53,179 bases of DNA from Eubacteriales bacterium (lineage in GTDB: Bacteria > Bacillota > Clostridia > Lachnospirales > Lachnospiraceae): contig JAUNOK010000018.1 in NCBI GenBank assembly GCA_030537195.1, positions 1-53,179 of the forward strand, written 5' to 3'. Under the pieces are notes generated by a model. The model was not told the DNA's origin and did no database searches. It worked only from the letters and a program-made list of their open reading frames with translations. Positions 1-8,239 of the stretch are shown piece after piece. Positions within the stretch are counted from its first letter, which is position 1; each line of letters begins with the position of its first letter. A program made the translations under genes and the position numbers.

Positions 1-473
1 TGCCTAATATGAATGGGATAGATGCACTAAGGATTATTAAAGAACAGAAAATGCTCTGTAAAGTTATAATGTTAACCAGACATAATGAGATAGATTATCT
101 TATGAAAGCATTAGAGATTGGATGCGATGGATACATATTGAAAGAATCAAGCTTTGATACATTAAAAAAGGCAATTTTTAAAGTGTATTCAGGGGATAAA
201 TATATTGAGCCTAATATGATGCCATTACTTAATGCCAACATGGAGGAAAAGAGTAATGTTAAAAAGAAAATATCAGAGTTAACAAGAAGAGAAATAGATG
301 TCCTTAAGATGATTGCATCTGGAGCATTCAATAAAGAGATAGCTTCAACATTAAATATAAGTGAGCGAACAGTGAAAAATCATGTTTCTAATATATTTAA
401 GAAAATTGAAGTGTCTGATAGAACACAGGCCGCAGTATTTGCTATCAAGAATGGCATTATATCTGTTAAGTAG
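1..473 (+). CDS. NarL/FixJ-family response regulator, 5' truncated by window edge
   Basis: The reading frame is open from the first base, so the start and the phospho-acceptor Asp lie outside the window; the visible part begins at the conserved MP-x-M-x-G stretch that follows that Asp. The rest of the receiver domain follows, including the switch residue T in MLTR and the conserved Lys in ILKESS. The C-terminal ~65 residues form a LuxR-type helix-turn-helix with the typical LTRREIDVLKMIASG and ISERTVKNHVSNI signatures. It is a DNA-binding transcriptional regulator that would be phosphorylated by a partner kinase upstream of the window. A hairpin terminator ends the unit before parA. Family assignment is firm; target genes are unknown. 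Confidence 0.93.
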   Translation, partial: PNMNGIDALRIIKEQKMLCKVIMLTRHNEIDYLMKALEIGCDGYILKESSFDTLKKAIFKVYSGDKYIEPNMMPLLNANMEEKSNVKKKISELTRREIDVLKMIASGAFNKEIASTLNISERTVKNHVSNIFKKIEVSDRTQAAVFAIKNGIISVK

Positions 474-495
474 TTACAGTTTAATATGATTTATA

Positions 496-553
496 AAAAA
501 CAGACATATTTTATTGTTTATGTTAAACATAATAATGAGGTATGTCTGTTTTT
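496..553 (+). terminator. Rho-independent terminator after response regulator
   Basis: A 13-base left arm of five A plus CAGACATA (496-508) pairs exactly with TATGTCTGTTTTT (541-553). The T-run is part of the right arm. It closes the response regulator unit just before the first parS site. Confidence 0.75.
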
Positions 554-558
554 ATGTA

Positions 559-574
559 TGTTTCACGTGAAACA
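559..574. promoter_or_regulatory. parS centromere site 1
   Basis: Perfect 16-bp palindrome TGTTTCACGTGAAACA, identical to the established Firmicute parS consensus bound by ParB/Spo0J. It lies in the intergenic region upstream of parA, where ParB would load and spread to form the partition complex that also recruits SMC condensin. Confidence 0.95.
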
Positions 575-673
575 TATATAAAAAATGTAAATTAGTAGCA
601 CACATTTATATAATATGTGATATAATAAAAAAGTGGTGAATTTAATTCAACTATAACTATTATGATATGATAG

Positions 674-689
674 TGTTTCACGTGAAACA
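674..689. promoter_or_regulatory. parS centromere site 2, beside the parA promoter
   Basis: A second perfect TGTTTCACGTGAAACA, 115 bp downstream of the first. It sits just after TATGAT-like sequences that could be a -10 element, and 27 bp before the likely GTG start of parA. ParB binding here could therefore repress its own operon as well as mark the origin region. The regulation is inferred. Confidence 0.94.
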
Positions 690-716
690 TTATATTATAT
701 GGAAGAAGAGGGTAAT

Positions 717-1481
717 GTGGGAAGAATAATAGCAATAGCAAATCAGAAAGGCGGAGTTGGTAAAACAACTACTGCAATTAATCTTGCTGCATGTCTGGCA
801 GAAGCAGGACAAAAGGTACTGATTATTGATATAGATCCGCAGGGAAATACTACAAGTGGATTTGGATTGTCTAAAACAGACATTGAGAATACTGTTTATG
901 AAGTATTATTAAGAGAATGTGATATTAAAGATGCAATTCAAGAGCAGGTTATAGATAATCTTGATATTTTACCATCAAATGTTAATCTTGCAGGTGCAGA
1001 GATTGATTTAATTGATGTTGAAAACAGAGAATATACTTTAAAAGAAAGTATAGCAGAAGTAAGGGACAGATATGAATATATAATTCTTGACTGTCCTCCA
1101 TCACTCAGTATGCTTACAGTTAATGCAATGACAGCAGCGGATACTGTATTAGTTCCAATTCAGTGTGAATATTATGCACTGGAAGGATTAACACAGCTTA
1201 TACATACAATTAATCTTGTTAAGAAGAAACTTAATCCAGAACTTGAGATGGAAGGAGTTGTATTCACTATGTATGATTCAAGAACTAATCTTTCATTACA
1301 GGTTGTTGAAAATGTTAAGGATAATCTTAAACAGAATATATATAAGACAATAATACCAAGAAATATACGTCTGGCAGAGGCACCAAGCCATGGACTTCCG
1401 ATTAATCTGTATGATCCAAAATCTACAGGTGCAGAAAGTTATAGACTATTAGCAGAAGAAGTAATGGGAAGAGAAGAATAA
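717..1481 (+). CDS. parA: ParA/Soj chromosome-partitioning ATPase
   Basis: 254-residue ParA-family ATPase with the deviant Walker A KGGVGKTT near the N-terminus (ANQKGGVGKTTTAIN), Walker A' (IIDIDPQGNTTSG) and Walker B (YIILDCPPS). It dimerises on ATP, binds DNA nonspecifically and works with ParB-parS to separate replicated origins; Soj homologues also regulate DnaA. I chose the GTG at 717, not the in-frame ATG at 699, because a GAAGAAGAGGG ribosome binding site lies just before it and the protein then starts MGRIIAIANQ, as homologues do. It heads a short operon with parB, 24 bases apart. Confidence 0.96.
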   Translation: MGRIIAIANQKGGVGKTTTAINLAACLAEAGQKVLIIDIDPQGNTTSGFGLSKTDIENTVYEVLLRECDIKDAIQEQVIDNLDILPSNVNLAGAEIDLIDVENREYTLKESIAEVRDRYEYIILDCPPSLSMLTVNAMTAADTVLVPIQCEYYALEGLTQLIHTINLVKKKLNPELEMEGVVFTMYDSRTNLSLQVVENVKDNLKQNIYKTIIPRNIRLAEAPSHGLPINLYDPKSTGAESYRLLAEEVMGREE

Positions 1482-1505
1482 ATATAATGGAGGATTGTAA
1501 GTAGT

Positions 1506-2435
1506 ATGCCAACAAAGAGTACTAAAACAAGTAAATCAAGAGGATTGGGAAAAGGAATTGGTAATCTGTTTCAGGAAGAAGATACTAATGATAAGAATGT
1601 AGTGGTAAAAGAAGTAGTAAAAGAGGTTGTTAAGGAAGTACCTGTTCCAGCAGAGACTAAACTTAAGATTTCCCAGATTGAACCTAATAAGAATCAGCCT
1701 AGAAAAGCATTTGACGAGGATGCACTTATAGAACTTTCAGAATCAATAAAGCAGTATGGTGTATTGCAGCCACTTCTTGTTAAGAAGATGGATAAGAATT
1801 ATCAGATTATAGCTGGTGAAAGACGATTCAGAGCTGCAAGACTTGCTGGTGTTAAAGAAGTACCTGTAATAATTAAAGATTATTCTTCACAGGAGGTTAT
1901 GGAAATTGCTCTTATTGAGAATATCCAGAGAGAGGACCTCAACCCAATTGAAGAAGCACTTGCTTATCAGCAGCTTATCAAAGATTATAGATTAAAGCAG
2001 GATGAAGTTGCTGAAAAGGTAGCAAAGTCAAGAACTGCAATTACTAACTCATTAAGATTATTAAAGCTTGATGAGAGAGTTCAGGAAATGGTAATCGAAG
2101 GCAAATTAAGCAGTGGTCATGCAAGAGCAATTATCAGTATTGAAGATAAAGAAAAACAGTACATGGTTGCACAGAAGATATTTGATGAAAAGCTTAATGT
2201 GCGTGATGTTGAAAAACTTGTTAAGAATATTGATAAATTAGACAAACCTGTGGAAAAGGTAAAGCCAGAAAATGATTTTGTATACAGAGATTTTGAGGAA
2301 AAATTAAAGAAAATCATGGGTACACAGGTTGTTATTAAAAACAAGAATAATAACAAAGGTAAGATTGAAATTCAGTATTATTCACAGGCAGAGCTTGAAA
2401 GAATATATGATATGTTAAGAAAAATAAATGAATAG
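1506..2435 (+). CDS. parB: ParB/Spo0J CTPase, parS-binding protein
   Basis: 309 residues. A basic ParA-interacting N-terminus (SRGLGKGIGNLF) is followed by a low-complexity linker of repeated VVKE (about residues 33-46). Then come the ParB N-terminal CTP-binding domain with the GERRFR box at about 104-109, a helix-turn-helix (KVAKSRTAITNSLRLLKL) and a C-terminal dimerisation domain. It binds the two parS sites upstream, slides as a CTP-dependent clamp, and stimulates ParA. A GGAGG site lies 11 bases before the ATG. Synteny with parA and parS makes the call secure. Confidence 0.96.
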   Translation: MPTKSTKTSKSRGLGKGIGNLFQEEDTNDKNVVVKEVVKEVVKEVPVPAETKLKISQIEPNKNQPRKAFDEDALIELSESIKQYGVLQPLLVKKMDKNYQIIAGERRFRAARLAGVKEVPVIIKDYSSQEVMEIALIENIQREDLNPIEEALAYQQLIKDYRLKQDEVAEKVAKSRTAITNSLRLLKLDERVQEMVIEGKLSSGHARAIISIEDKEKQYMVAQKIFDEKLNVRDVEKLVKNIDKLDKPVEKVKPENDFVYRDFEEKLKKIMGTQVVIKNKNNNKGKIEIQYYSQAELERIYDMLRKINE

Positions 2436-2503
2436 TATATTTATAATATTATATTAATTAAATAAGTATAAAAGAAGATTCAGAAGTACAGAAAGGAAAA
2501 GAT

Positions 2504-3061
2504 ATGTTAGATGTATTTGGATTATTTAAAGTGGATACACTTTATGTAATCATAGGAATGCTTGTAATAACTATAGTTGCAATTATTCTTGCAATAGTAG
2601 CTATAAGCAAAGCTGGTTCTATGATGAAGAAGTACGAGATGATGATGGAAGGCTCTGATGGAAAGAGCATGGAAAAGATGGTAAGAAAATACACAGATGA
2701 TATTATCAATCTCCAGAAGACAAGTGAAGATAATACAGAGGCTATCAAGGATATATATGAAAAAATGCAGCTTACATTTCAGAAGGTTGGTGTTAATAAG
2801 TATGATGCATTCCATGAGATGGGCGGAAAGTTAAGCTTTGCATTATGTATGCTTGATAAGAAAGATAACGGTTATGTTGTAAATGTTATGCACAGCAACG
2901 ATGGATGCTTTGCTTACATTAAGGAAATTGTTAATGGAAAGTCTTACATTGAACTTGGTAAGGAAGAAGAAAAAGCTGTTAAACAGGCTTTAGCAGGTCG
3001 TATGGGAGACGAAGAATTAAGCAAAGAAGTTAATGATTTAGTACAGAAAGACAAAATGTAA
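2504..3061 (+). CDS. DUF4446-like single-pass membrane protein
   Basis: 185 residues with one N-terminal membrane segment (about residues 13-36) followed by a charged, partly coiled-coil stretch and a compact C-terminal domain containing YDAFHEMGGKLSFAL. This matches my memory of the DUF4446 family, usually encoded next to parB in Clostridia; the function is unknown. The start has an AGAAAGGAAAAG ribosome binding site. Position in the parAB-serS block suggests co-transcription with parAB and perhaps a role at the membrane in origin positioning, but that is only context. Confidence 0.8.
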   Translation: MLDVFGLFKVDTLYVIIGMLVITIVAIILAIVAISKAGSMMKKYEMMMEGSDGKSMEKMVRKYTDDIINLQKTSEDNTEAIKDIYEKMQLTFQKVGVNKYDAFHEMGGKLSFALCMLDKKDNGYVVNVMHSNDGCFAYIKEIVNGKSYIELGKEEEKAVKQALAGRMGDEELSKEVNDLVQKDKM

Positions 3062-3090
3062 TTGAAAATATACTGAAAAAGGTGCATAAT
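3062..3090 (+). promoter_or_regulatory. Probable serS promoter
   Basis: TTGAAA (3062-3067), 17-bp spacer, CATAAT (3085-3090), placed about 60 bases before the serS start. The leader is too short for a T-box. Confidence 0.45.
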
Positions 3091-3150
3091 AGCATTTGGT
3101 AAATTTGATAAAATAGTGTCAATTATTATAAGACGCAGAAATGAGGAGTA

Positions 3151-4440
3151 ATGTTAGATTTAAAATTTGTCAGAGAAAACCCGGATATTGTTAAACAGAA
3201 TATTAAGAATAAATTTCAGGACAGAAAGCTTCCACTTGTAGATGAAGTTATTGAGCTTGATGCTAAGGCTCGTGCAACACAGACAGAAGCTGATGAGTTA
3301 AGAGCCAACAGAAACAAGCTTTCTAAGCAGATTGGTGCTCTTATGGCACAGGGTAAGAAGGAAGAGGCTGAGGCTGTTAAGGCACAGGTAAGTGCAGATG
3401 CAGCAAAGCTTGCTGAATTAGAGGCTGCTGAGAAGGAACTTAATGAGAAGGTTACTAAGATTATGATGACTATTCCTAACATCATTGATCCTAGCGTACC
3501 AATCGGTAAGGATGACAGCGAGAATGTTGAAATCGAGAAGTTTGGTGAGCCTGTAGTTCCTGATTTTGAAGTACCATACCATACAGATATTATGGAAAGA
3601 TTCAACGGAATCGATATGGATGCAGCTGGTAAGGTTGCTGGTAACGGTTTCTATTACCTTATGGGAGATATTGCAAGACTTCATTCAGCAATTATCTCAT
3701 ATGCAAGAGATTTCATGATCGACAGAGGTTTCACATACTGTATTCCTCCTTATATGATAAGAAGTAACGTAGTTACAGGTGTTATGAGCTTTGATGAGAT
3801 GGATGCCATGATGTATAAGATTGAGGGTGAAGACCTTTACCTTATCGGAACAAGCGAACACTCAATGATTGGTAAGTTCATCGATACAATTACACCAGAG
3901 GAAGAACTTCCTAAGACACTTACAAGCTATTCTCCATGTTTCAGAAAAGAGAAGGGTGCTCATGGTATCGAGGAAAGAGGTGTATATAGAATTCACCAGT
4001 TCGAGAAGCAGGAGATGATTGTTGTCTGCAAGCCAGAAGACAGCAAGATGTGGTTTGATAAGTTATGGCAGAACACAGTAGATTTCTTCAGAACAATGGA
4101 CATTCCAGTAAGAACACTTGAGTGCTGTTCAGGAGATTTAGCTGACCTTAAGGTTAAGTCTATCGATGTTGAAGCATGGTCACCAAGACAGAAGAAGTAC
4201 TTCGAGGTTGGTTCATGCTCTAACTTAGGAGATGCTCAGGCAAGAAGACTTAAGATAAGAGTTCAGGGTAAGGACAAGAACAAGTACTTTGCACATACTC
4301 TTAACAACACATGTGTTGCACCTCCAAGAATGCTTATCGCTTTCCTTGAGAACAACCTTCAGGCAGACGGCAGAGTTCTTATTCCAGAAGCTCTTCGTAT
4401 GTACATGGGTGGCAAGACAGAATTAGTACCAGTTAAGTAA
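3151..4440 (+). CDS. serS: Seryl-tRNA synthetase
   Basis: 429-residue class II aminoacyl-tRNA synthetase that charges tRNA-Ser. The N-terminal ~110 residues form the long antiparallel coiled coil that contacts the variable arm of tRNA-Ser. The catalytic core carries motif 2 (CFRKEKGAHGIEERGVYR) and motif 3 around NNTCVAPPRMLIAFLENN, where the arginine of motif 3 is present although APPRM replaces the more common AVGRT-like sequence. Length is normal. GAGGAG precedes the ATG. A hairpin terminator built from DnaA-box-like arms follows. In many Firmicutes serS lies close to the origin, in agreement with the flanking parAB. Confidence 0.97.
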   Translation: MLDLKFVRENPDIVKQNIKNKFQDRKLPLVDEVIELDAKARATQTEADELRANRNKLSKQIGALMAQGKKEEAEAVKAQVSADAAKLAELEAAEKELNEKVTKIMMTIPNIIDPSVPIGKDDSENVEIEKFGEPVVPDFEVPYHTDIMERFNGIDMDAAGKVAGNGFYYLMGDIARLHSAIISYARDFMIDRGFTYCIPPYMIRSNVVTGVMSFDEMDAMMYKIEGEDLYLIGTSEHSMIGKFIDTITPEEELPKTLTSYSPCFRKEKGAHGIEERGVYRIHQFEKQEMIVVCKPEDSKMWFDKLWQNTVDFFRTMDIPVRTLECCSGDLADLKVKSIDVEAWSPRQKKYFEVGSCSNLGDAQARRLKIRVQGKDKNKYFAHTLNNTCVAPPRMLIAFLENNLQADGRVLIPEALRMYMGGKTELVPVK

Positions 4441-4481
4441 TAGAATTATTAAGTAATATGAATACTATATATAATTAAACA

Positions 4482-4528
4482 AATGTGGATAAAACATATC
4501 AGATGAATATGCTTTATCCACATTTTTT
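4482..4528 (+). terminator. serS terminator made of DnaA-box-like arms
   Basis: AATGTGGATAAA (4482-4493) pairs with TTTATCCACATT (4513-4524) and is followed by a T-run to 4528; an inner CATAT/ATATG extends the stem. Each arm contains a perfect TTATCCACA. Confidence 0.75.
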
Positions 4529-4678
4529 AAATGTTATCCACAAAATTTGTGGATAAGTGTGTTAAGACTGTGGGGAATCCACTGAAATACTGTTAAATAC
4601 AGGCATTTTTCTGTGGAAAACCTTGTAATTACGGGCTTGTGGAAAACTTTTACTGGAAATCTACGACATTTATCCACT
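4484..4678. promoter_or_regulatory. Cluster of DnaA-box-like 9-mers
   Basis: Four perfect TTATCCACA boxes: minus strand at 4484-4492, plus at 4514-4522, plus at 4534-4542, minus at 4548-4556. One-mismatch TGTGGAAAA lies at 4612-4620 and 4638-4646, and weaker copies TGTGGGGAA at 4569-4577 and TTATCCACT at 4670-4678. The first pair doubles as the serS terminator and the second forms another short palindrome. Whether DnaA binds here is untested. It could be an origin-associated titration or regulatory site, or simply terminators with this arm sequence. Confidence 0.5.
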
Positions 4679-5417
4679 GCTCAAGAAGTTCTTTTTCCTC
4701 TTCTTTATTCTTAGTAAGTCTTGCTGCAGCAACCAATGGAAGCCATTCATTAACGTATGAACGCTTTGTGTTAGTTAATTCGCAGAAAGCATTTATGTAT
4801 TTCTCAGGAATGTCACTCTTGTCACCAAACTGTAACTTAAGAAGTAAAAATGTATTGGCAATATCTGCAGATGCATTACCCTGTGTTGCATGTACCCAGT
4901 CGACTGCTGTGATTTCTTTAATATTGCCTTTAGCATCAGCGGTTACAATAATATTGTCTGGGCAATAATCACCGTGGCACAGCTTGGTATGATTCTTCAT
5001 GGAATTAAGTCTTGTAAGAAGTTCATACTTAACGCTGTTATCAAGTTCCTCAATAGAGTTAATCTGGCGGTTCATCTTATCTTTTAATACAAGAAGGAGT
5101 GGATTAGACTTCTTCTGGAAGGATACCTGATATTCAACCATTTTCTTAATGTATTCGTCCGCTTTGTCAGGATATTTTTCAATTAACTGTGTAAGAGTCG
5201 GACCTTCGACATATTCACTTGTGATAGACCATTTGTCGTCAGTGACAGCTACTTCTAAAAGCTTAGGAATATTAACGCCTGCGTCCTCAACTCTTGCAGT
5301 ATTAAGAGCCTCGTACAAAACATCCGACTTGTTGTAGGTCTTGGCAAAGACCTTAGTGGCCTTGCCGTTCTCTACATAAACTGATTTTAACTTGGATTTT
5401 GCTAAATATTTCTTCAT
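4650..5417 (-). CDS. Aminoglycoside/choline kinase-like phosphotransferase
   Basis: 255 residues with the protein-kinase-like phosphotransferase fold. The catalytic loop LCHGDYCPDNIIV matches the HGDxxxxN signature of the APH/choline kinase superfamily, and AVDWVHATQG supplies the metal-binding Asp. An N-terminal beta-rich lobe with VYVENGKATKVF precedes the ITSEYVEGPTL hinge. It transfers phosphate from ATP to a small hydroxylated or amino substrate that cannot be named from sequence; nothing specifically marks it as a resistance enzyme. It starts 32 bases after adhE on the same strand and so is probably read from the adhE promoter. Confidence 0.75.
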   Translation of the reverse strand: MKKYLAKSKLKSVYVENGKATKVFAKTYNKSDVLYEALNTARVEDAGVNIPKLLEVAVTDDKWSITSEYVEGPTLTQLIEKYPDKADEYIKKMVEYQVSFQKKSNPLLLVLKDKMNRQINSIEELDNSVKYELLTRLNSMKNHTKLCHGDYCPDNIIVTADAKGNIKEITAVDWVHATQGNASADIANTFLLLKLQFGDKSDIPEKYINAFCELTNTKRSYVNEWLPLVAAARLTKNKEEEKELLEQWINVVDFQ

Positions 5418-5449
5418 AGGACATGTTTCCTTTCTTAATATAATGATGA

Positions 5450-8065
5450 TTATTTACCGTAATAAGCCTTTAAGTACATAGCTTTCATTTCACTCATAAG
5501 AGGATATCTTGGGTTAGCACCAGTACACTGGTCATCAAATGCGGCTTCTGTCATCTCATCAAGAGTTGCAAGGAAGTCCTCCTCTTTAACACCATAATCT
5601 GCAATAGTTTTCTTAATTCCTACTTTAGCCTTCAATTCTTCAATAGCTTTGATGAAGTTCTCGAATTTCTCATCATCATCTTTACCCTGAATACCAAGGA
5701 AATTAGCACACTCTACATAACGTGCTTTGCAATGTGGATACTGATACTGTGAGAATGTTCCCATCTTGGTTGGAACTTCTGCAGCGTTGAATCTCATTAC
5801 ATCTGTGATAAGGAGTGCGTTAGCAATTCCGTGTGGAAGGTGGTGATAAGCACCAAGCTTATGTGCAAGTGAGTGGCATACTCCAAGGAAAGCATTGGCA
5901 AATGCCATACCAGCCATAGTAGAAGCTGTAGCCATCTTTTCTCTTGCAACTGCGTCATGTGCGCCTAACTCATAAGCTGCAGGAAGATATTCAAATATAT
6001 TCTTCATAGCCTGTAATGCAAGACCATCTGTATATTCTGTTGCCATGATAGAAGCGTATGCCTCAAGAGCATGTGTAAGTGCATCAATACCAGAAGCTGC
6101 TGTAAGTCCCTTAGGCTGATCCATATGCATATCAGCATCAATAATAGCCATCTTAGGAAGTAATTCGTAGTCAGCAAGCGGATATTTCTGTCCTGTTGTC
6201 TCATCAGTAATAACTGCAAATGGAGTTACCTCTGAACCTGTTCCTGAAGATGTTGAGATAGCAACAAAGTAAGCCTTCTCACCCATCTTAGGGAATGTGT
6301 ATATTCTCTTTCTTATATCCATGAAACGCATAGCCATGTCAAGGAAGTCAGCTTCCGGATGTTCATACATAACCCACATAATCTTGGCTGCGTCCATTGC
6401 AGAACCACCACCGATTGCAATGATTACATCAGGTTCAAAAAGTCTCATTGCTGCTGTACCTTCTTTAGCACAGGCAAGTGTTGGGTCAGGTGCTACATTA
6501 TAGAAAGTAGTATGCATGATTCCTAAAGAATCTAACTTATCTGTGACACATTTGGTATAACCATTCTTATAAAGGAACTGGTCAGTAACGATAAATGCTT
6601 TCTTCTTACCCATTACAGTTCCAAGTTCATCAAGGGCAACAGGTAAGCAGCCCTTCTTAAAGTAAACCTTCTCAGGCGCTCTAAACCAAAGCATATTCTC
6701 TCTCCTCTCAGCAACAGTCTTTACATTAAGCAGATGTTTTACTCCGACATTCTCAGATACTGAGTTGCCGCCCCATGAGCCGCAGCCAAGAGTAAGAGAA
6801 GGAGCCATCTTGAAGTTGTAGAGGTCACCGATACCGCCGTGAGATGAAGGTGTATTGATAAGGCAGCGGCAAGTCTTCATTCTCTCAGAGAATTCAGCAA
6901 TCTTGTCTGCCTGTGTTTCAACATTAATATAAAGAGAAGATGTATGGCCGAATCCGCCATCTGCAATAAGATGTTCAGCCTTAGAAAGTGCATCTTCAAA
7001 ATCCTCTGCCTTGTACATTGCAAGAACAGGTGATAACTTCTCATGTGCAAATTCTTCGGAAAGGTCTACAGATGTTACCTCGCCGATAAGAATCTTAGTC
7101 TCTTCAGGAACAGTAACGCCTGCTAAAGCTGCGATTGTGTGAGCTTTCTGACCTACAATCTTCGCATTAAGAGCGCCATTGATGATAATTGTCTTTCTTA
7201 CCTTCTCGGTCTCACTCTTATTAAGGAAGTAACAGCCTCTGTAAGCAAATTCCTCTTTAACAGCTTTGTAAACTTTCTTATCAACAATTACAGACTGTTC
7301 AGAAGCACATATCATACCATTATCAAATGTCTTAGAGTGAATAATTGAATTGACTGCAAGTATTACATCTGCTGATTCATCAATAATAGCAGGTGTATTA
7401 CCAGCACCTACACCAAGTGCAGGTTTTCCAGAAGAGTAAGCAGCCTTAACCATTCCAGGACCGCCTGTAGCTAAGATAATGTCTGCTTCTTTCATAAGTG
7501 TATCTGTAAGTTCGAGTGAAGGAACATCTATCCAGCCAATGATTCCCTCAGGTGCGCCTGCTGCAACAGCGGCTTCAAGAACAACCTTAGCAGCTGCTAT
7601 GGTTGACTTCTTAGCACGTGGATGTGGGCTGATGATGATACCATTTCTTGTCTTAAGTGAAATAAGAGTCTTGAAAATAGCTGTTGAAGTTGGATTAGTT
7701 GTTGGAATTACAGCTGCAACAACACCGATAGGTTCAGCAACCTTCTTGATACCGTAAGACTTATCCTCTTCGATAACACCACATGTCTTAGTATCTCTGT
7801 AAGCATTATAAATGTATTCAGAAGCATAGTGGTTCTTGATAACCTTATCTTCTACAATTCCCATACCAGTTTCTTCAACTGCAAGCTTGGCAAGAGGTAT
7901 TCTTGCTTTATTGGCAGCAAGTGCAGCGGCAGTGAATATCTTATCTACCTGCTCCTGAGTATAAGTTGCGAAGATGCGTTGTGCCTCACGGACACCGGCA
8001 AGCCTTTCTTCAAGGGCTTCAACTGTGTCAACAATTGGGTAATTCTCAGTAAGATTCTTTGACAT
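5450..8065 (-). CDS. adhE: Bifunctional acetaldehyde-CoA/alcohol dehydrogenase
   Basis: 871 residues. The N-terminal half is a CoA-acylating aldehyde dehydrogenase with catalytic Cys near residue 253 (MICASEQS); the C-terminal half is an iron-dependent alcohol dehydrogenase with a nucleotide-binding GGGSAMDAAK and the metal-ligand segment HSLAHKLGAYHHLPHG. It reduces acetyl-CoA to ethanol in two NADH-dependent steps and works as the terminal redox valve of fermentation, typically as spirosomes in the cytoplasm. An upstream in-frame ATG at 8152 is rejected: it lies in the -35 element, while the ATG at 8065 has a GGAGG site 7 bases before it and gives MSKNLTENYP. A Rex-type operator covers the start of transcription. 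Confidence 0.97.
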   Translation of the reverse strand: MSKNLTENYPIVDTVEALEERLAGVREAQRIFATYTQEQVDKIFTAAALAANKARIPLAKLAVEETGMGIVEDKVIKNHYASEYIYNAYRDTKTCGVIEEDKSYGIKKVAEPIGVVAAVIPTTNPTSTAIFKTLISLKTRNGIIISPHPRAKKSTIAAAKVVLEAAVAAGAPEGIIGWIDVPSLELTDTLMKEADIILATGGPGMVKAAYSSGKPALGVGAGNTPAIIDESADVILAVNSIIHSKTFDNGMICASEQSVIVDKKVYKAVKEEFAYRGCYFLNKSETEKVRKTIIINGALNAKIVGQKAHTIAALAGVTVPEETKILIGEVTSVDLSEEFAHEKLSPVLAMYKAEDFEDALSKAEHLIADGGFGHTSSLYINVETQADKIAEFSERMKTCRCLINTPSSHGGIGDLYNFKMAPSLTLGCGSWGGNSVSENVGVKHLLNVKTVAERRENMLWFRAPEKVYFKKGCLPVALDELGTVMGKKKAFIVTDQFLYKNGYTKCVTDKLDSLGIMHTTFYNVAPDPTLACAKEGTAAMRLFEPDVIIAIGGGSAMDAAKIMWVMYEHPEADFLDMAMRFMDIRKRIYTFPKMGEKAYFVAISTSSGTGSEVTPFAVITDETTGQKYPLADYELLPKMAIIDADMHMDQPKGLTAASGIDALTHALEAYASIMATEYTDGLALQAMKNIFEYLPAAYELGAHDAVAREKMATASTMAGMAFANAFLGVCHSLAHKLGAYHHLPHGIANALLITDVMRFNAAEVPTKMGTFSQYQYPHCKARYVECANFLGIQGKDDDEKFENFIKAIEELKAKVGIKKTIADYGVKEEDFLATLDEMTEAAFDDQCTGANPRYPLMSEMKAMYLKAYYGK

Positions 8066-8101
8066 AACATTTCCTCCATGATTTGATTCGTGTAATAATG
8101 A

Positions 8102-8119
8102 TTGATAATATTTTAACAA
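8102..8119. promoter_or_regulatory. Rex (redox repressor) operator of adhE
   Basis: TTGATAATATTTTAACAA matches 13 of the 14 fixed positions of the known Rex consensus TTGTTAA-N4-TTAACAA. It lies directly downstream of the -10 element, covering the predicted transcription start. Rex bound here would block adhE until NADH is high, as established for adhE in other Firmicutes. Confidence 0.75.
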
Positions 8120-8123
8120 AGTC

Positions 8124-8152
8124 AATATAACACTAATATAATTATAAGTCAA
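8124..8152 (-). promoter_or_regulatory. adhE promoter
   Basis: On the minus strand: TTGACT (8152-8147), 17-bp spacer, TATATT (8129-8124). The Rex-like operator begins 5 bases downstream. Confidence 0.7.
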
Positions 8153-8239
8153 TATCGATTGTAATATTAATTAAAATATGCTATCTTTTACCTAGTAAAT
8201 GGGGAATAATTATTAGTTAGATTAAGGATGGAGCGGCTT

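Noticed and set aside
3062-3150. T-box riboswitch before serS
   Set aside because: The leader is about 60 nt and lacks a T-box core and terminator; the same holds for metG.
4484-4678. The DnaA-box cluster as the main replication origin
   Set aside because: No dnaA or dnaN and no AT-rich unwinding element with flanking divergent genes here; kept only as a DnaA-binding candidate.
4650-5417. Aminoglycoside resistance gene
   Set aside because: Only the general kinase-fold motif is present; operon with adhE and lack of mobile-element context give no support for a resistance role.
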